64,000 bases of DNA from Prochlorococcus sp. AG-418-G18. GTDB lineage: Bacteria; Cyanobacteriota; Cyanobacteriia; PCC-6307; Cyanobiaceae. This document shows positions 39,945-50,573 of the stretch, piece after piece. Numbering within the stretch: the first letter of the stretch is position 1; each line of letters opens with the position of its first letter. A program made the position numbers and the translations under genes. The stretch spans positions 1-64,000 of the forward strand of contig QCLX01000003.1 of the NCBI GenBank assembly GCA_003214215.1. Reading direction: 5' to 3'. The notes under the pieces were generated by a model, which saw only the letters and a program-made list of their open reading frames with translations, did not search any database and was not told the origin of the DNA.

Positions 39945-41345
39945 TTAGAATTTTTTACTGCTGGTTATCCCAATTAGATTATTAATAATATCATTTGAAT
40001 CATCTAGAACGTGAATTTTGGTATTTAATTGCTTTGCTACCTCTTTAATATTTTTGTCATCTAAAAATAAATCAGTATTAAGTTTTAACATAATAGATGG
40101 TATGTAAACAGCTTCTCCTAAATCCTTATTTTTCAGCCCTTGAATTAGATCTTCTCCAGTAAGGAGACCTGTAACAACTTGATCTTGACCCCAATAAATA
40201 CTTGGTAAACCATATAAATTAATTGTTAATCCATCAATTAAGTTTAATTTCTTAACTGTAGGAATAAGGGCTTCATAAACTAATTTACCAACAATCCAAC
40301 TAACTTTTTTTGGCTTTTTTACTTTTTTGGGTAGGTTTTGAGTCTTCTCTCTTAATGTTTCTAGAAAGTTTCTAATAGTCCCAACTCCATTAGATTCTTG
40401 TGGCATATTTTCGTAGGTTTTGTAACTAGGTAAATTTGTACCAGCAATTAAGTACCATTCGTCTGCTAGCCAACAAAAACGAGTCCCAAGAGTATTTTGT
40501 AGAGAGGCTTGAATTCTCTCTACTTGTTTAATAGTTTTTTCTGCGTATTCTGGGCTTATTGATTTCAATCCATCATTTTCAGGTCTAAATTTTGTAAGTC
40601 CTACAGGAACTATTGCAACTGAAAGTACTGTCTGAGAAGTTTTTTTGTAGAATTTAGCAAGTTCCAAAATTGATTTCTCAAGAATATCCCCATCATTTAT
40701 ATCTGGACAAACAACAATTTGAGCATGTATTTGAATAGAGTTTTTTTCAAACCACGAAATTTGATCAAGTATCACGCCTGCTTTTTTATTTTTTAATAAT
40801 TTTTCTCTTGTGGCGGGATCGGTAGCATGTACTGAAATAAAAAGTGGGGATAGTTTTTGCATAGCAATTCTTTCCCAGTCTTCTTTTTTTAAATTAGTAA
40901 GAGTTAGATAAGAGCCATATAGGAAACTTAATCTATAATCATCATCTTTTATATAAAGACTTTTTCTTTTGCCACTTGGCTGTTGATCAATAAAACAAAA
41001 TGGACATCTATTATTACATTGCTTGATTGAATCAAATAATGCATCTTTAAAATTTATACCTAAATTAACGTCTTGATCTTTTTCAATATTTATATTGTGA
41101 ATTTCATGATTTTTATCTAAAACTGATATGTCTAAAATTTCTTCACTAATTAGAATGTGATAATCAATTAAATCTCTTGGTTTTTTCCCATTAATACTAA
41201 TAATTGAATCACCTGATTCAAATCCTATTTCTTGAGCAATGGAATTAGCTTCAATACTTTCAATTTCTGCAGGGTTAATTCTATAAGTAATATTAGGAAC
41301 CAAAAGATCATTGGGATCTTCTGTGTAATTAATTTCTTGCCACAC
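39945..41345 (-). CDS. Radical-SAM-like, DUF512-containing cyanobacterial FeS oxidoreductase
   Basis: N-terminal PDZ-like segment; CNNRCPFCFIDQQPSGKRKSLYIKDDDYRLSFLYGSYLTLTN. Confidence 0.88.
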   Translation of the reverse strand: MWQEINYTEDPNDLLVPNITYRINPAEIESIEANSIAQEIGFESGDSIISINGKKPRDLIDYHILISEEILDISVLDKNHEIHNINIEKDQDVNLGINFKDALFDSIKQCNNRCPFCFIDQQPSGKRKSLYIKDDDYRLSFLYGSYLTLTNLKKEDWERIAMQKLSPLFISVHATDPATREKLLKNKKAGVILDQISWFEKNSIQIHAQIVVCPDINDGDILEKSILELAKFYKKTSQTVLSVAIVPVGLTKFRPENDGLKSISPEYAEKTIKQVERIQASLQNTLGTRFCWLADEWYLIAGTNLPSYKTYENMPQESNGVGTIRNFLETLREKTQNLPKKVKKPKKVSWIVGKLVYEALIPTVKKLNLIDGLTINLYGLPSIYWGQDQVVTGLLTGEDLIQGLKNKDLGEAVYIPSIMLKLNTDLFLDDKNIKEVAKQLNTKIHVLDDSNDIINNLIGITSSKKF

Positions 41346-41523
41346 AATTTAAGACCAAATACTCTTATTTATATTTATTCTAAACTTATATATGACTCAA
41401 AGTGTATTAAATACTTTTAAAAAACTAAATATAGGTATGAAATTATGGGCCTTTAATTTATTAAAATATGGCATTCGCAGTTTTCTAAAACACTATTTAG
41501 ATTAATTAAAATAAACTTTTTCA

Positions 41524-42291
41524 TTGAAAGAATTAATTACAAAAAATTTAGAAGTAAAAGATAAATTCAACTATGAATCTCATAAGAAAGTTGATTCATA
41601 CGAAAATAGTTTTTTATCAAACCCTATATCTTTAAGATTGTGGTCTTCTTTTTTTGTAATTTTACCTATTTTTGTTCAAGCCCCTTGGGTGAGATTTGAA
41701 CCAATAAGTGCTCTTTGTTTTACTTTTGTTATTATCTTAGTTGCAATTGTTTTGAATCAGAAAGGATCAAATAAGTTTTTTATTGTAAGTTCATTATTAC
41801 TTGGTGTATCAGGTAGTTGGCTCGGTGGATGTTTGTTCTGGGGATGGTTAAGCCCATTTCCTATCCTACACATACCTGTTGAAGCTGTAGTTCTCCCATT
41901 AGCTTTCGTTGGATTTGGTACTAAGTGGAAAATAGGTTCAAGTTTTTATATCTCTTCTTTATTTGGAACTGCAGTTACTGATATTACAATATTTTTAATC
42001 GGAATCATGGATCAATGGAGACAGGTTATTACAGCAGATTCTGAAACTGCACCCCAAATTCTCCAAAAAACCTCAGAGAATCTTATCCAAATAAAGTCAC
42101 TATCTATTATTATTTTTGTTGCTCTTATACTTTGGTTTATTTCAAAAGAAATTTTAGATTCTGCCACAATTAATACTACTAATGGCAAAGCACTTTTAGT
42201 TTCTAGTTATGTAATTCAAACGACATTGATTGTTGATGGTATTTTTATTGTTTTAGCAATTCTGCAACCAACTTTTAGTGGATTGGTTTAA
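41524..42291 (+). CDS. DUF3120-like membrane protein
   Basis: Polytopic; GGCLFWGWLSPFPILHIPVEAVVLPLAFVGF; TTG start; 1-nt overlap with nadB. Confidence 0.7.
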   Translation: MKELITKNLEVKDKFNYESHKKVDSYENSFLSNPISLRLWSSFFVILPIFVQAPWVRFEPISALCFTFVIILVAIVLNQKGSNKFFIVSSLLLGVSGSWLGGCLFWGWLSPFPILHIPVEAVVLPLAFVGFGTKWKIGSSFYISSLFGTAVTDITIFLIGIMDQWRQVITADSETAPQILQKTSENLIQIKSLSIIIFVALILWFISKEILDSATINTTNGKALLVSSYVIQTTLIVDGIFIVLAILQPTFSGLV

Positions 42292-43958
42292 TGTTAAGGC
42301 CTCCATTTTCGCAAGAACTAATTCCATTAAATAATTGGGATGTAATCGTTATAGGCGCTGGAGCTGCTGGCCTTATGACTTGTCTTGAATTACCTGCAAA
42401 TTTAAAAGTTCTGCTTTTAAATAGGAATACTAGCAAGATATCTTCTAGTAGATGGGCTCAAGGAGGCATCGCATCTGTTGTTAGACCAGATGATTCATTC
42501 GATCTTCACGCAGATGATACTTTAAAAGCAGGTGATGGACTATGTGATTTCAAAGCTGTAGAAATGCTGGTTAAAGATGCTCCAGGTTGTGTAGAAAGGT
42601 TGCAGAATTTAGGGATGATTTTTGATCAAAGTTCTGATCAATTAGCTACTACCTTGGAAGCAGCCCATTCACGAAGAAGAGTCTTACATGTTAAAGATCG
42701 TACTGGACGAGCATTAGTTGAAGTTTTAGAAGATCATATCGAAAATAAAACAAATATTCTTCACTGCAGGGGTGTAAGAGTAACTGAACTTCTAATTGAA
42801 AATGAAGAATGCAGAGGAGTTCAGGTTCTTGATGGAGCAAATTTATATTGGATTCAATCTAGAGCTGTTGTTTTGGCTACAGGTGGTGGTGGTCACTTAT
42901 TTACTAATACAACAAATCCTGCTCAATCCTCTGGTGAAGGGATTGCTCTTGCATGGAAAGCAGGCGCTGCTATCGAAGATTTAGAGTTTGTGCAATTTCA
43001 TCCAACCGCTTTAAAATTTTATGGTGCACCTTGCTTCTTAATATCTGAGGCACTTAGAGGGGAAGGGGCGATTTTAGTTGATAAAAATGGTCAAAGTCCA
43101 GTTAACAATCTTGAAAATCGTGATCTAGCTACTAGAGATCAGGTAAGTAGAGCAATTATGAAAAATATGCATGAAAATAATGTAGATCACGTTGGCTTAG
43201 ATCTTCGGTATATTGACCCTGAAAAAATTGTAGAGCGCTTCCCTACGATCTTAAGTCGATGTCAGGATTACGGGGTTAACCCTTTAAATGAGGTTATTCC
43301 TGTAGCCCCTGCAGCTCATTATTGGATGGGAGGTGTAAAAACCGATTTAAATGCTTCTTCTACACTTAAAGGTTTATATGCCGTTGGAGAAGTTGCATCT
43401 ACTGGCGTGCATGGTGCTAATAGATTGGCAAGTAATTCACTGATGGAGTGTCTTGTTTTCGCAAGAAAAATGTCTTCAATTGTTTTGAATGAACCTTGTA
43501 AATTTGAAAAATTTGATAGATCATTCCAAGAGTTTGATATTCAAGATCCAAAAGAAAATCAAATTTCTAGAATTGCTGAAAAAATTGATGAACTAAGAAA
43601 ACTATGTTGGTTAAATTTAGGAGTATCTCGAAATAAGGTAAATATGAGTAAATTTTTAAATTACATTCAAAATGATATAGATAAATTACATAAAAATGAT
43701 TTACTAAATAGTCTTGAAAAAATAAAATTTGATCAAAAAATAAAACTTAGTGAACGGAATAGAAGAACATTAAATCTTTTACTTGATTTAAAGAATAGAC
43801 AAACAACTACAATAACTTTATTAAAAGCTTGTCTATTTAGAGAAGAAAGTAGAGGAGGGCATTACAGAGATGATTTCCCTGATAAAGAGAAAAATTGGGA
43901 ATGCCATACTAGACAACAGTTAGATCAAAAAATTAAAAAAAGATTTATTAAAAATTAA
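42291..43958 (+). CDS. nadB: L-aspartate oxidase
   Basis: VIVIGAGAAGLMTCLEL, SSRWAQGGIASV, VQFHPTALKFYGAPCFLISEALRGEGA, TGVHGANRLASNSLMECLVF. Confidence 0.96.
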   Translation: MLRPPFSQELIPLNNWDVIVIGAGAAGLMTCLELPANLKVLLLNRNTSKISSSRWAQGGIASVVRPDDSFDLHADDTLKAGDGLCDFKAVEMLVKDAPGCVERLQNLGMIFDQSSDQLATTLEAAHSRRRVLHVKDRTGRALVEVLEDHIENKTNILHCRGVRVTELLIENEECRGVQVLDGANLYWIQSRAVVLATGGGGHLFTNTTNPAQSSGEGIALAWKAGAAIEDLEFVQFHPTALKFYGAPCFLISEALRGEGAILVDKNGQSPVNNLENRDLATRDQVSRAIMKNMHENNVDHVGLDLRYIDPEKIVERFPTILSRCQDYGVNPLNEVIPVAPAAHYWMGGVKTDLNASSTLKGLYAVGEVASTGVHGANRLASNSLMECLVFARKMSSIVLNEPCKFEKFDRSFQEFDIQDPKENQISRIAEKIDELRKLCWLNLGVSRNKVNMSKFLNYIQNDIDKLHKNDLLNSLEKIKFDQKIKLSERNRRTLNLLLDLKNRQTTTITLLKACLFREESRGGHYRDDFPDKEKNWECHTRQQLDQKIKKRFIKN

Positions 43959-44883
43959 GATCTCCCTGATAGTCGGTTTTTGTTGCTAATTCATTCAAGT
44001 CATGTGTACCACTAATTATTTCTCCATTTATTTCCCAAGAAGGAAATCCACTGATTCCTTTCGTTTGGCATAGCTCATACTCATTATCTTTACCATCTTT
44101 AGCACATTCAACTACTTTTAATTCTTTCACTGCTTCCTTACCAAATAATTGTTTCTGATCGTGGCAATGCGGGCACCAGTATGCACTATACATAACAATA
44201 TTGTTTTCACTTAAAAATTTTGCAAACTTTACCTTTTGGGGAGAGCTTGAAGTGGTAATTATTGGCGACACATTTTCAGTAGGGCCTGCAACATCAATAG
44301 CATTAGAGGGGTCAATGTTTGTTGACCAAATTAGGCCTCCTAGCAGGACACTAATGGCTACAATGAAACCTCTAAAAAGCATGGGTTCTCTACTTTCAAA
44401 CTTTGCTCCAATCATAGAAATTATAAAGATAGAAAACGACAAAATTGCTGAAAGTATACAAAAAAAGCAATATGCTTGAATCTTAAAAAACATTATATTT
44501 ATCAATAAAAAGCTAAATGTTGATGACGCACAAGAAATTAGAAATACTAACCACCACAAAAACTTATTTAATTTTTCTTTTGGGGAAATTAAATTAAGCG
44601 AAAGTATTATTGTGATAACTAATATTGATAAATACGTTATAAATCCAGCTAATGAGAGAGGTATATTAACTTGATTATTTTCAAATAAAGTACCCCAAGG
44701 ACTATTTAAAACTGTTTCACAACCATTTTCTATCCCTGGGCATGAAAGCGAAGTAAATAATCCCCAGTTTTTTAAAGTAATCGAACCTGTATCAACTATG
44801 CCTATAGTGCTGAGAATTGCGATTATGATTTTTGGCCATTTCAAATCTTTTTTATTTTTTCTGTTTAAAGTTTTAAGGGCCAT
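43948..44883 (-). CDS. Vitamin K epoxide reductase (VKOR)-thioredoxin-like fusion
   Basis: VKOR domain with C-G-I-E-N-G-C and CFFC; C-terminal YSAYWCPHCHDQKQLFG. Confidence 0.92.
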   Translation of the reverse strand: MALKTLNRKNKKDLKWPKIIIAILSTIGIVDTGSITLKNWGLFTSLSCPGIENGCETVLNSPWGTLFENNQVNIPLSLAGFITYLSILVITIILSLNLISPKEKLNKFLWWLVFLISCASSTFSFLLINIMFFKIQAYCFFCILSAILSFSIFIISMIGAKFESREPMLFRGFIVAISVLLGGLIWSTNIDPSNAIDVAGPTENVSPIITTSSSPQKVKFAKFLSENNIVMYSAYWCPHCHDQKQLFGKEAVKELKVVECAKDGKDNEYELCQTKGISGFPSWEINGEIISGTHDLNELATKTDYQGDLNF

Positions 44884-44988
44884 ACAAAATGAAAGTTTGT
44901 TATTTACATTATCTATCCTAATATTATCTTGGCATGAGAGTTATATACGAAATGCTTTTTAAATCTTTTAATTCTTACTTTTCAAGTT

Positions 44989-46353
44989 GTGAAACAAAAT
45001 AGTCTCAATGTAAAAGAAAAAACACTATCTAAGATTGCATTCAGTCATGTTGGTTGTGAGAAAAATCTTGTTGATACTGAACATATGCAAGGCTTATTAG
45101 AGAAAGAGGGTTATGAAGTTGACAGCAATATAAATGATGCAAATGTTGTAGTTGTAAATACTTGCAGTTTTATTGAAACAGCTAGAGAAGAATCTATTAG
45201 AAAAATTCTAGAATATACCAATCAAGGAAAGGAAGTAATTGTTACAGGCTGTATGGCTCAGCATTTTAAAGATGAACTTCTAAAAGAAATACCTGAAATA
45301 AAAGCTTTGGTTGGAACAGGAGATTATCAAAAGATAGCTAAGGTTTTGAATAGAGTGGAAAAAGGAGAAATCGTTAATGAAGTTTCAAAAATACCGGAAT
45401 TTATTGCTGATGAGGAAATACCTCGTTATGTAGATAAAAAAAAGTTTGTTGCTTATCTTCGTATTGCTGAGGGTTGTGATTATAAATGTGCTTTTTGCAT
45501 TATTCCTAAGTTGAGAGGTCCTCAAAGAAGTAGAACAATAGAATCTATAGTTTCAGAAGCTAAAAGTCTTGCAAGACAGGGTATTCAAGAAATCATATTA
45601 ATTAGTCAAATAACAACTAATTATGGTCAAGATATTTATGGAAAACCATCATTAGCCAAACTTTTGGATGAGCTTTCTAAAGTTCCAATTCCTTGGATAA
45701 GGATACATTATGCTTATCCAACTGGTTTAACTGATGAAGTTATTAGTGCTTTTAGAAATTCAAAGAATATTGTGCCTTACTTTGATTTGCCACTTCAGCA
45801 TAGTCATCCAGATGTGTTGAAGAGTATGAATAGACCTTGGCAGGCTTCTTTGAATGAATCAATTTTGGAGAAAATTAGAGAAGAAATTCCATCTGCTGTA
45901 TTAAGAACTAGTCTCATTGTTGGTTTTCCAGGAGAAAAAAAAGAACATTTTGAACATCTTCTAGAATTTTTGGATAGACACAAATTTGATCATGTGGGAG
46001 TGTTTATTTTTTCTCCTGAGGAAGGAACTACAGCTTTTCATTTGCCAAATAAAGTATCCCCAGAGGTCGCAGAGGCAAGAAAAGATAACGTTATTTCAGT
46101 TCAACAAAATATCTCTAAAGTTAAAAATCAGACATATGTTGGTTCAAAAATGAAGATTTTGATAGAAAAAATATCAGATAATAACGAACTAATAGGTCGG
46201 TCCTTCAATTTCGCACCTGAAATTGACGGAAATGTAATTTTATCTGTTAAAGATAAAATTGATTTGAAAAATTATATTGGTAAATTTGTTGAAGCAAATA
46301 TTGCTTTTGCGGATGAATATGATTTGTATGGAAAGTATATAAAAATTTTGTAG
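44989..46353 (+). CDS. rimO: Ribosomal protein S12 methylthiotransferase
   Basis: [51 protein letters not shown]-terminal TRAM domain; GTG start. Confidence 0.96.
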   Translation: MKQNSLNVKEKTLSKIAFSHVGCEKNLVDTEHMQGLLEKEGYEVDSNINDANVVVVNTCSFIETAREESIRKILEYTNQGKEVIVTGCMAQHFKDELLKEIPEIKALVGTGDYQKIAKVLNRVEKGEIVNEVSKIPEFIADEEIPRYVDKKKFVAYLRIAEGCDYKCAFCIIPKLRGPQRSRTIESIVSEAKSLARQGIQEIILISQITTNYGQDIYGKPSLAKLLDELSKVPIPWIRIHYAYPTGLTDEVISAFRNSKNIVPYFDLPLQHSHPDVLKSMNRPWQASLNESILEKIREEIPSAVLRTSLIVGFPGEKKEHFEHLLEFLDRHKFDHVGVFIFSPEEGTTAFHLPNKVSPEVAEARKDNVISVQQNISKVKNQTYVGSKMKILIEKISDNNELIGRSFNFAPEIDGNVILSVKDKIDLKNYIGKFVEANIAFADEYDLYGKYIKIL

Positions 46354-46358
46354 TTTTT

Positions 46359-46451
46359 TTAAATTAATTTAACTGCTCTTAAGAGCTTATCTAATGCGAA
46401 AGCAGCTCCAAAACCAAAACCAATAAATGCTAAATAAAAAATGATGTTCAT
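46359..46451 (-). CDS. petL: PetL-like cytochrome b6f small subunit, 30 aa (not in ORF track)
   Basis: Manual translation MNIIFYLAFIGFGFGAAFALDKLLRAVKLI*; single TM with VKLI end as in PetL. Confidence 0.5.
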   Translation of the reverse strand: MNIIFYLAFIGFGFGAAFALDKLLRAVKLI

Positions 46452-46515
46452 TAATTTTTTTACTTTTATTTAATTTAACATCAGATGAAAAGATTAGATT
46501 TTTTCGTTTAATTTC

Positions 46516-46902
46516 TTAATCTTGGATATATGGTAATCTTTTGAATAAACATTCTTCTGCTTTTTGTAGTTCCCGGCCTAAATATAGGGCATGGTCAAAT
46601 CTGGTTATTAAGTCATTTCTTTTTTCAGTGATCATTATTCCAAGTTGTTTCGCACTAATACCTTTAAAAACTTCATTACTAACTCTTGTATTTTGAGAGT
46701 CGCATTTAATTGGTTCATTTGTTTCTGGATCAAGCGCATATCCGTCATCATTAATATTATTTAGAAAGTGCTCTAAAATTATTTTATTTTCTTCTAAATC
46801 TACTTTGATAATAAAATAACCGTTTGGATCTAAATCTATATAACGGTTAGATAGGTTATTATCAATCATTGTTTTTTCATCGAAACTTTTCTTAGAATCC
46901 AT
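46516..46902 (-). CDS. DUF4346-like protein
   Basis: YIDLDPNGYFIIKVDLEENKIILEHF...AKQLGIMITEKRNDLITRFDHALYLGRELQKAEECL. Confidence 0.75.
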   Translation of the reverse strand: MDSKKSFDEKTMIDNNLSNRYIDLDPNGYFIIKVDLEENKIILEHFLNNINDDGYALDPETNEPIKCDSQNTRVSNEVFKGISAKQLGIMITEKRNDLITRFDHALYLGRELQKAEECLFKRLPYIQD

Positions 46903-46964
46903 TCTTAGAAGTTAATAAAAAACTATATTACTAATATAATCTTTGGTAAACCCGAATAATTTTT

Positions 46965-48119
46965 TTATTTAAAGGGTATAGATTTATTTTCAAAATCAAT
47001 TTCCATCTCGGTTTGTTTATTCACTTCATTTAGCCAAGGATAAATTATATTTTCCATATTTTTGTCAAACCACTTATGCATACTAACGGTGCTTTTTGCA
47101 AAAAAACCTCTCCGTCTTTTATGTTTACCACCCGCTCCAGGATCAAACAAATGGATACTATTTTTTATTGCCCATTCAATTGGCTGGTAATAGCATAATT
47201 CAAAATGTAAATTAGATATTTCTTCTTGACTACCCCAATATCTACCCCATAAGTTGTTTTGATTTTTAACGCACATCGACATAGCAAAAATTTCATTTGA
47301 ATCATGTTTTGATGCAGTAAAAAGTAAAAGATTTTTTTTATTATCAACCAGTGTTTCGAAAAATGTAGATGTTAGATATTTACTTCCCCAAACTCCCCAC
47401 CTCGAACAATGCTGTTCATAAAAATTATGCATTTTTTTGAGGATTTCTTGGTTGATATCATCTTCATTAAAAATTTCTACTTTAATGTCTTGTTTAGTAA
47501 TTGATTTCCTCTCTTTTTTAATATTTTTTCTCTGATTAGAGTTAAATCTAGATAGAAAATCGTCGAATGTTTTTTCTCCATTACTCCTCCATTCACTGCT
47601 GGAGTTTATCCATTCATAGTATCCCAAAGATTTAAGATGGTTGCCCCAGCTTTCATCAATATATAAAAAATTACAACTTAGGATTTTGTTTGTAATCGCA
47701 AAGCTTTCGATATGGTTTATAAGTAAATTTGTAATTTCTTTCTTGTCTTTATTTTTTTTATAAAGAAATTGATATCCATTTACAGGACTATAAGGACTCA
47801 TTCCAATTAATTTAGGATAATAATTTAAATTCAGCTCTTGAGCCAATCTTGCAAATGATTGGTCAAAAATGAATTCTCCATAGCTATGATTTTTTAAAAA
47901 AAGTGGGGCAATTCCTAGTATTTCTTCATTTTTATAAGCAACAAAATATAGAGGCTGCCAACCAGTTTCTCTTGAAACACTTTTAGAAATCTCAAGGTTT
48001 TTAATCCAAGTCCATTCATAAAATGGATTATTAATTTCATTTGCTAATTCATTCCATATCTCCTTGGAGATTTCCTTAATTGACAGTTTGACTTCAACTT
48101 TATGTATTTTTTGGTTCAT
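46965..48119 (-). CDS. GNAT/FemAB-like acyltransferase (peptidogalycan biosynthesis/COG3146 type)
   Basis: FYEWTWIKNLEISKSVSRETGWQPLYFVAYKNEEILGIAPLF, RFNSNQRKNIKKERKSI, FDPGAGGKHKRRRGF. Confidence 0.85.
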   Translation of the reverse strand: MNQKIHKVEVKLSIKEISKEIWNELANEINNPFYEWTWIKNLEISKSVSRETGWQPLYFVAYKNEEILGIAPLFLKNHSYGEFIFDQSFARLAQELNLNYYPKLIGMSPYSPVNGYQFLYKKNKDKKEITNLLINHIESFAITNKILSCNFLYIDESWGNHLKSLGYYEWINSSSEWRSNGEKTFDDFLSRFNSNQRKNIKKERKSITKQDIKVEIFNEDDINQEILKKMHNFYEQHCSRWGVWGSKYLTSTFFETLVDNKKNLLLFTASKHDSNEIFAMSMCVKNQNNLWGRYWGSQEEISNLHFELCYYQPIEWAIKNSIHLFDPGAGGKHKRRRGFFAKSTVSMHKWFDKNMENIIYPWLNEVNKQTEMEIDFENKSIPFK

Positions 48120-48136
48120 TTATTATTGAAACTATT

Positions 48137-48787
48137 TCAAATCTTTTTGTAATGAATATGGATTTCATTATTCATTAAATTTTTAATTGATTTTATTTTC
48201 CATAGCCTTTTGAGATTAAAAATCGCATTTGTTTGTTCTGGAGGGATCCATGTATATCTACCTCCAATAATTCGTGGAATTATTGTAATTTTTATATCTG
48301 TTATTAGATCCTCTTTTATAAATGAATTGATAAGTTTTGCACCTCCTAAAAGAGCTAAATCATTTATCCCTTGTTTTTTAAGTGAAATTAAAGTTTTTTT
48401 CCATGAATCTTCGAAAAAGAGTTCTTTCTCGAATTCATTATTCGACGAATTATCAACTTTACTTGAGCTTATTAGCCATCTTCTAATTGGTTGACCAAAG
48501 TATTTCCAATTACTGTTAAATTTTTTGCTATTTGAAGCAACTATAGAAATTGGCTGGCTTTTTGATATATTTACTTCGTCATTATCAGTGAGATTTTTAA
48601 CTAGGTAGGTTGATTGATGAGCTATTAAAGTACCTAAACCAAAAATGGTGGCGTCAACCATTGATAAGTTTTGATTTAATATTTTCTTATCTTCATCGCT
48701 TCCAAGATGCGATTCTCCACCTCCAGGAAATGCAATTCTCCCATCAAGACTTGATGCTATAACAATTGTTACTCTTGGGATATTCAA
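48137..48787 (-). CDS. Stand-alone RibD C-terminal/DHFR-like reductase domain protein
   Basis: VTIVIASSLDGRIAFPGGGESHLGSDEDKKILNQ..., LALLGGAKLINSFIKEDLITDIKITIIPRIIGG. Confidence 0.85.
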   Translation of the reverse strand: MNIPRVTIVIASSLDGRIAFPGGGESHLGSDEDKKILNQNLSMVDATIFGLGTLIAHQSTYLVKNLTDNDEVNISKSQPISIVASNSKKFNSNWKYFGQPIRRWLISSSKVDNSSNNEFEKELFFEDSWKKTLISLKKQGINDLALLGGAKLINSFIKEDLITDIKITIIPRIIGGRYTWIPPEQTNAIFNLKRLWKIKSIKNLMNNEIHIHYKKI

Positions 48788-49710
48788 GTTTGCGTGACTA
48801 AACTATTTTCCAATTTCAACTTCAAAGAATTGGTTAACTTTTGATCAACATAAATTTCTGCAGCATTATTTGGACTCTCCTGGAGTCTTATTTTGTGTAA
48901 TGTTGCACCAAGATTATGTATTGGTTTTTTAAGAATATCAGAAATATATAAAGCTATATTTTCAGCAGTTGGAACACAATTATGGAAAAATTCGATGTCT
49001 TTATTAAGAAAAGTATGATCTAGTTGTTCAACAACTAAATCGTCAATTATCTCTTGGAGGGCAGATAAGTCGCAAACCATTCCTGTTCTTTTATCAATGT
49101 CTCCTTTTACAGTTATATCGACAAGATAGTTATGACCATGTCCATTAACTCTGGCACATTTCCCATAGATTTTTTTATTTTCATCAAAGGATATCTCTTC
49201 TTTTGCAAGTCTATGAGCGGCTGCAAAATGAGTTTGTACTGTTAAAAATGCTTCCATGTTTTTTCCAAAATAATCTGCCCATAAATTTGGGTTTTCATAA
49301 AGTCTTAGACTTGTGAGAGGTAAATCATCCTTCAGACGACTCCAAATGACCTTTACTAATGCTTCAGTTGTGGGAAGTATACCCTCTTGATCATTAACAT
49401 TAAATTCAGGCCAGACTTCATTTAAAAAACGAAAATCTAATTGTCCAGTAACCTTATCTTTAATAGAGTGTTTTACATCAGAGAGATTAAGTACCATTCC
49501 ATCAGAGTCTAGTTCACCACCCATTGAAACAATAAGTTCATAATTATGACCATGACCTGGTGCAATACTGCACTTTCCAAAAAGAGATAAATTTTCTTCT
49601 GGGCTTTTTTCAGGAAGCCAATAACGGTGACTAGAACTAAAGCAGGCACGTCGAGTTATGACGCATTCACGTCCTTTTCCATGAGATGGTTTGGATTGTG
49701 TAGAAGTCAT
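48784..49710 (-). CDS. Tandem two-domain 6-pyruvoyl-tetrahydropterin synthase/6-carboxytetrahydropterin synthase family protein
   Basis: Two copies of Cx5HGHNY (KCSIAPGHGHNY; KCARVNGHGHNY), each in a PTPS-like domain. Confidence 0.92.
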   Translation of the reverse strand: MTSTQSKPSHGKGRECVITRRACFSSSHRYWLPEKSPEENLSLFGKCSIAPGHGHNYELIVSMGGELDSDGMVLNLSDVKHSIKDKVTGQLDFRFLNEVWPEFNVNDQEGILPTTEALVKVIWSRLKDDLPLTSLRLYENPNLWADYFGKNMEAFLTVQTHFAAAHRLAKEEISFDENKKIYGKCARVNGHGHNYLVDITVKGDIDKRTGMVCDLSALQEIIDDLVVEQLDHTFLNKDIEFFHNCVPTAENIALYISDILKKPIHNLGATLHKIRLQESPNNAAEIYVDQKLTNSLKLKLENSLVTQT

Positions 49711-49760
49711 ACCTGTCTGCGATAATACTATCTTAAGGTTTTAAATACGCTTTTGTCTTT

Positions 49761-50318
49761 ATGGAACAATCCATTATCGAAAAAACAGTTCATGCTATTA
49801 AGGGCAGAAGCATATTTTTAATAGGAATGATGGGTTCTGGTAAGTCACAAACTGGTTTGAAGCTGGCTGAATTATTGAAGTATAAATATATTGATTTAGA
49901 TTCATTAATAGAGAAGTTGGCAAAAAAATCTATCAATCAAATTTTTAAGGATGAAGGAGAAGATAATTTCCGCGAATTAGAAGCAAACTGCCTTAAGGAA
50001 ACTATCAAAATTCCTTCATTAGTAATCTCAACCGGGGGAGGAATAGTTACCAAATCGGAAAACTGGGGAATCTTAAGACAGGGAATAATTGCTTGGATAG
50101 ATCTCGACAAAGATATAGCAATTGAAAGATTGAAAAATGAAATTGAAAATAGGCCACTTCTTCAGGGAAAGAATCTAAATGAACTATATATGAGCATTTT
50201 TCAATCTAGAGAAAATTTTTATTCTCAAGCAGATTTAAGAATTCAAGTAAAAAAAGAAAATATTGAAGAAGTTGCTTTGAAAATAATTAATGCTATTCAT
50301 AAAGAAATAATCAGTTAA
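49761..50318 (+). CDS. aroK: Shikimate kinase
   Basis: IFLIGMMGSGKSQTGLKLAELLKYKYIDLDSLIE, FRELE, STGGGIV. Confidence 0.94.
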   Translation: MEQSIIEKTVHAIKGRSIFLIGMMGSGKSQTGLKLAELLKYKYIDLDSLIEKLAKKSINQIFKDEGEDNFRELEANCLKETIKIPSLVISTGGGIVTKSENWGILRQGIIAWIDLDKDIAIERLKNEIENRPLLQGKNLNELYMSIFQSRENFYSQADLRIQVKKENIEEVALKIINAIHKEIIS

Positions 50319-50572
50319 TCTGGTTCAATTCTTACTGCAAACCATTTGATAACGTATCCTAATTTTATTTCTAATTCATAAGTGCTTTCCAATAATTCTT
50401 CAAAAAATTCCTGATCAGGATCTTCTATATTTTGATATATTGTTTGTGTTTCTGTCTTACTAAGCCAATTCTTCAACCATAAAATTGCTTCTTGCTTTGA
50501 TACAATTTTTTCCTTTGAATCTGGCTCTAATAATACATAATGATCTGATGCTCTTATTAGTGGATTTGACAT
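50315..50572 (-). CDS. CRR7-like (chlororespiratory reduction 7) protein
   Basis: Small cyanobacterial protein with conserved-looking C-terminus STYELEIKLGYVIKWFAVRIE. Confidence 0.65.
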   Translation of the reverse strand: MSNPLIRASDHYVLLEPDSKEKIVSKQEAILWLKNWLSKTETQTIYQNIEDPDQEFFEELLESTYELEIKLGYVIKWFAVRIEPD

Positions 50573-50573
50573 A

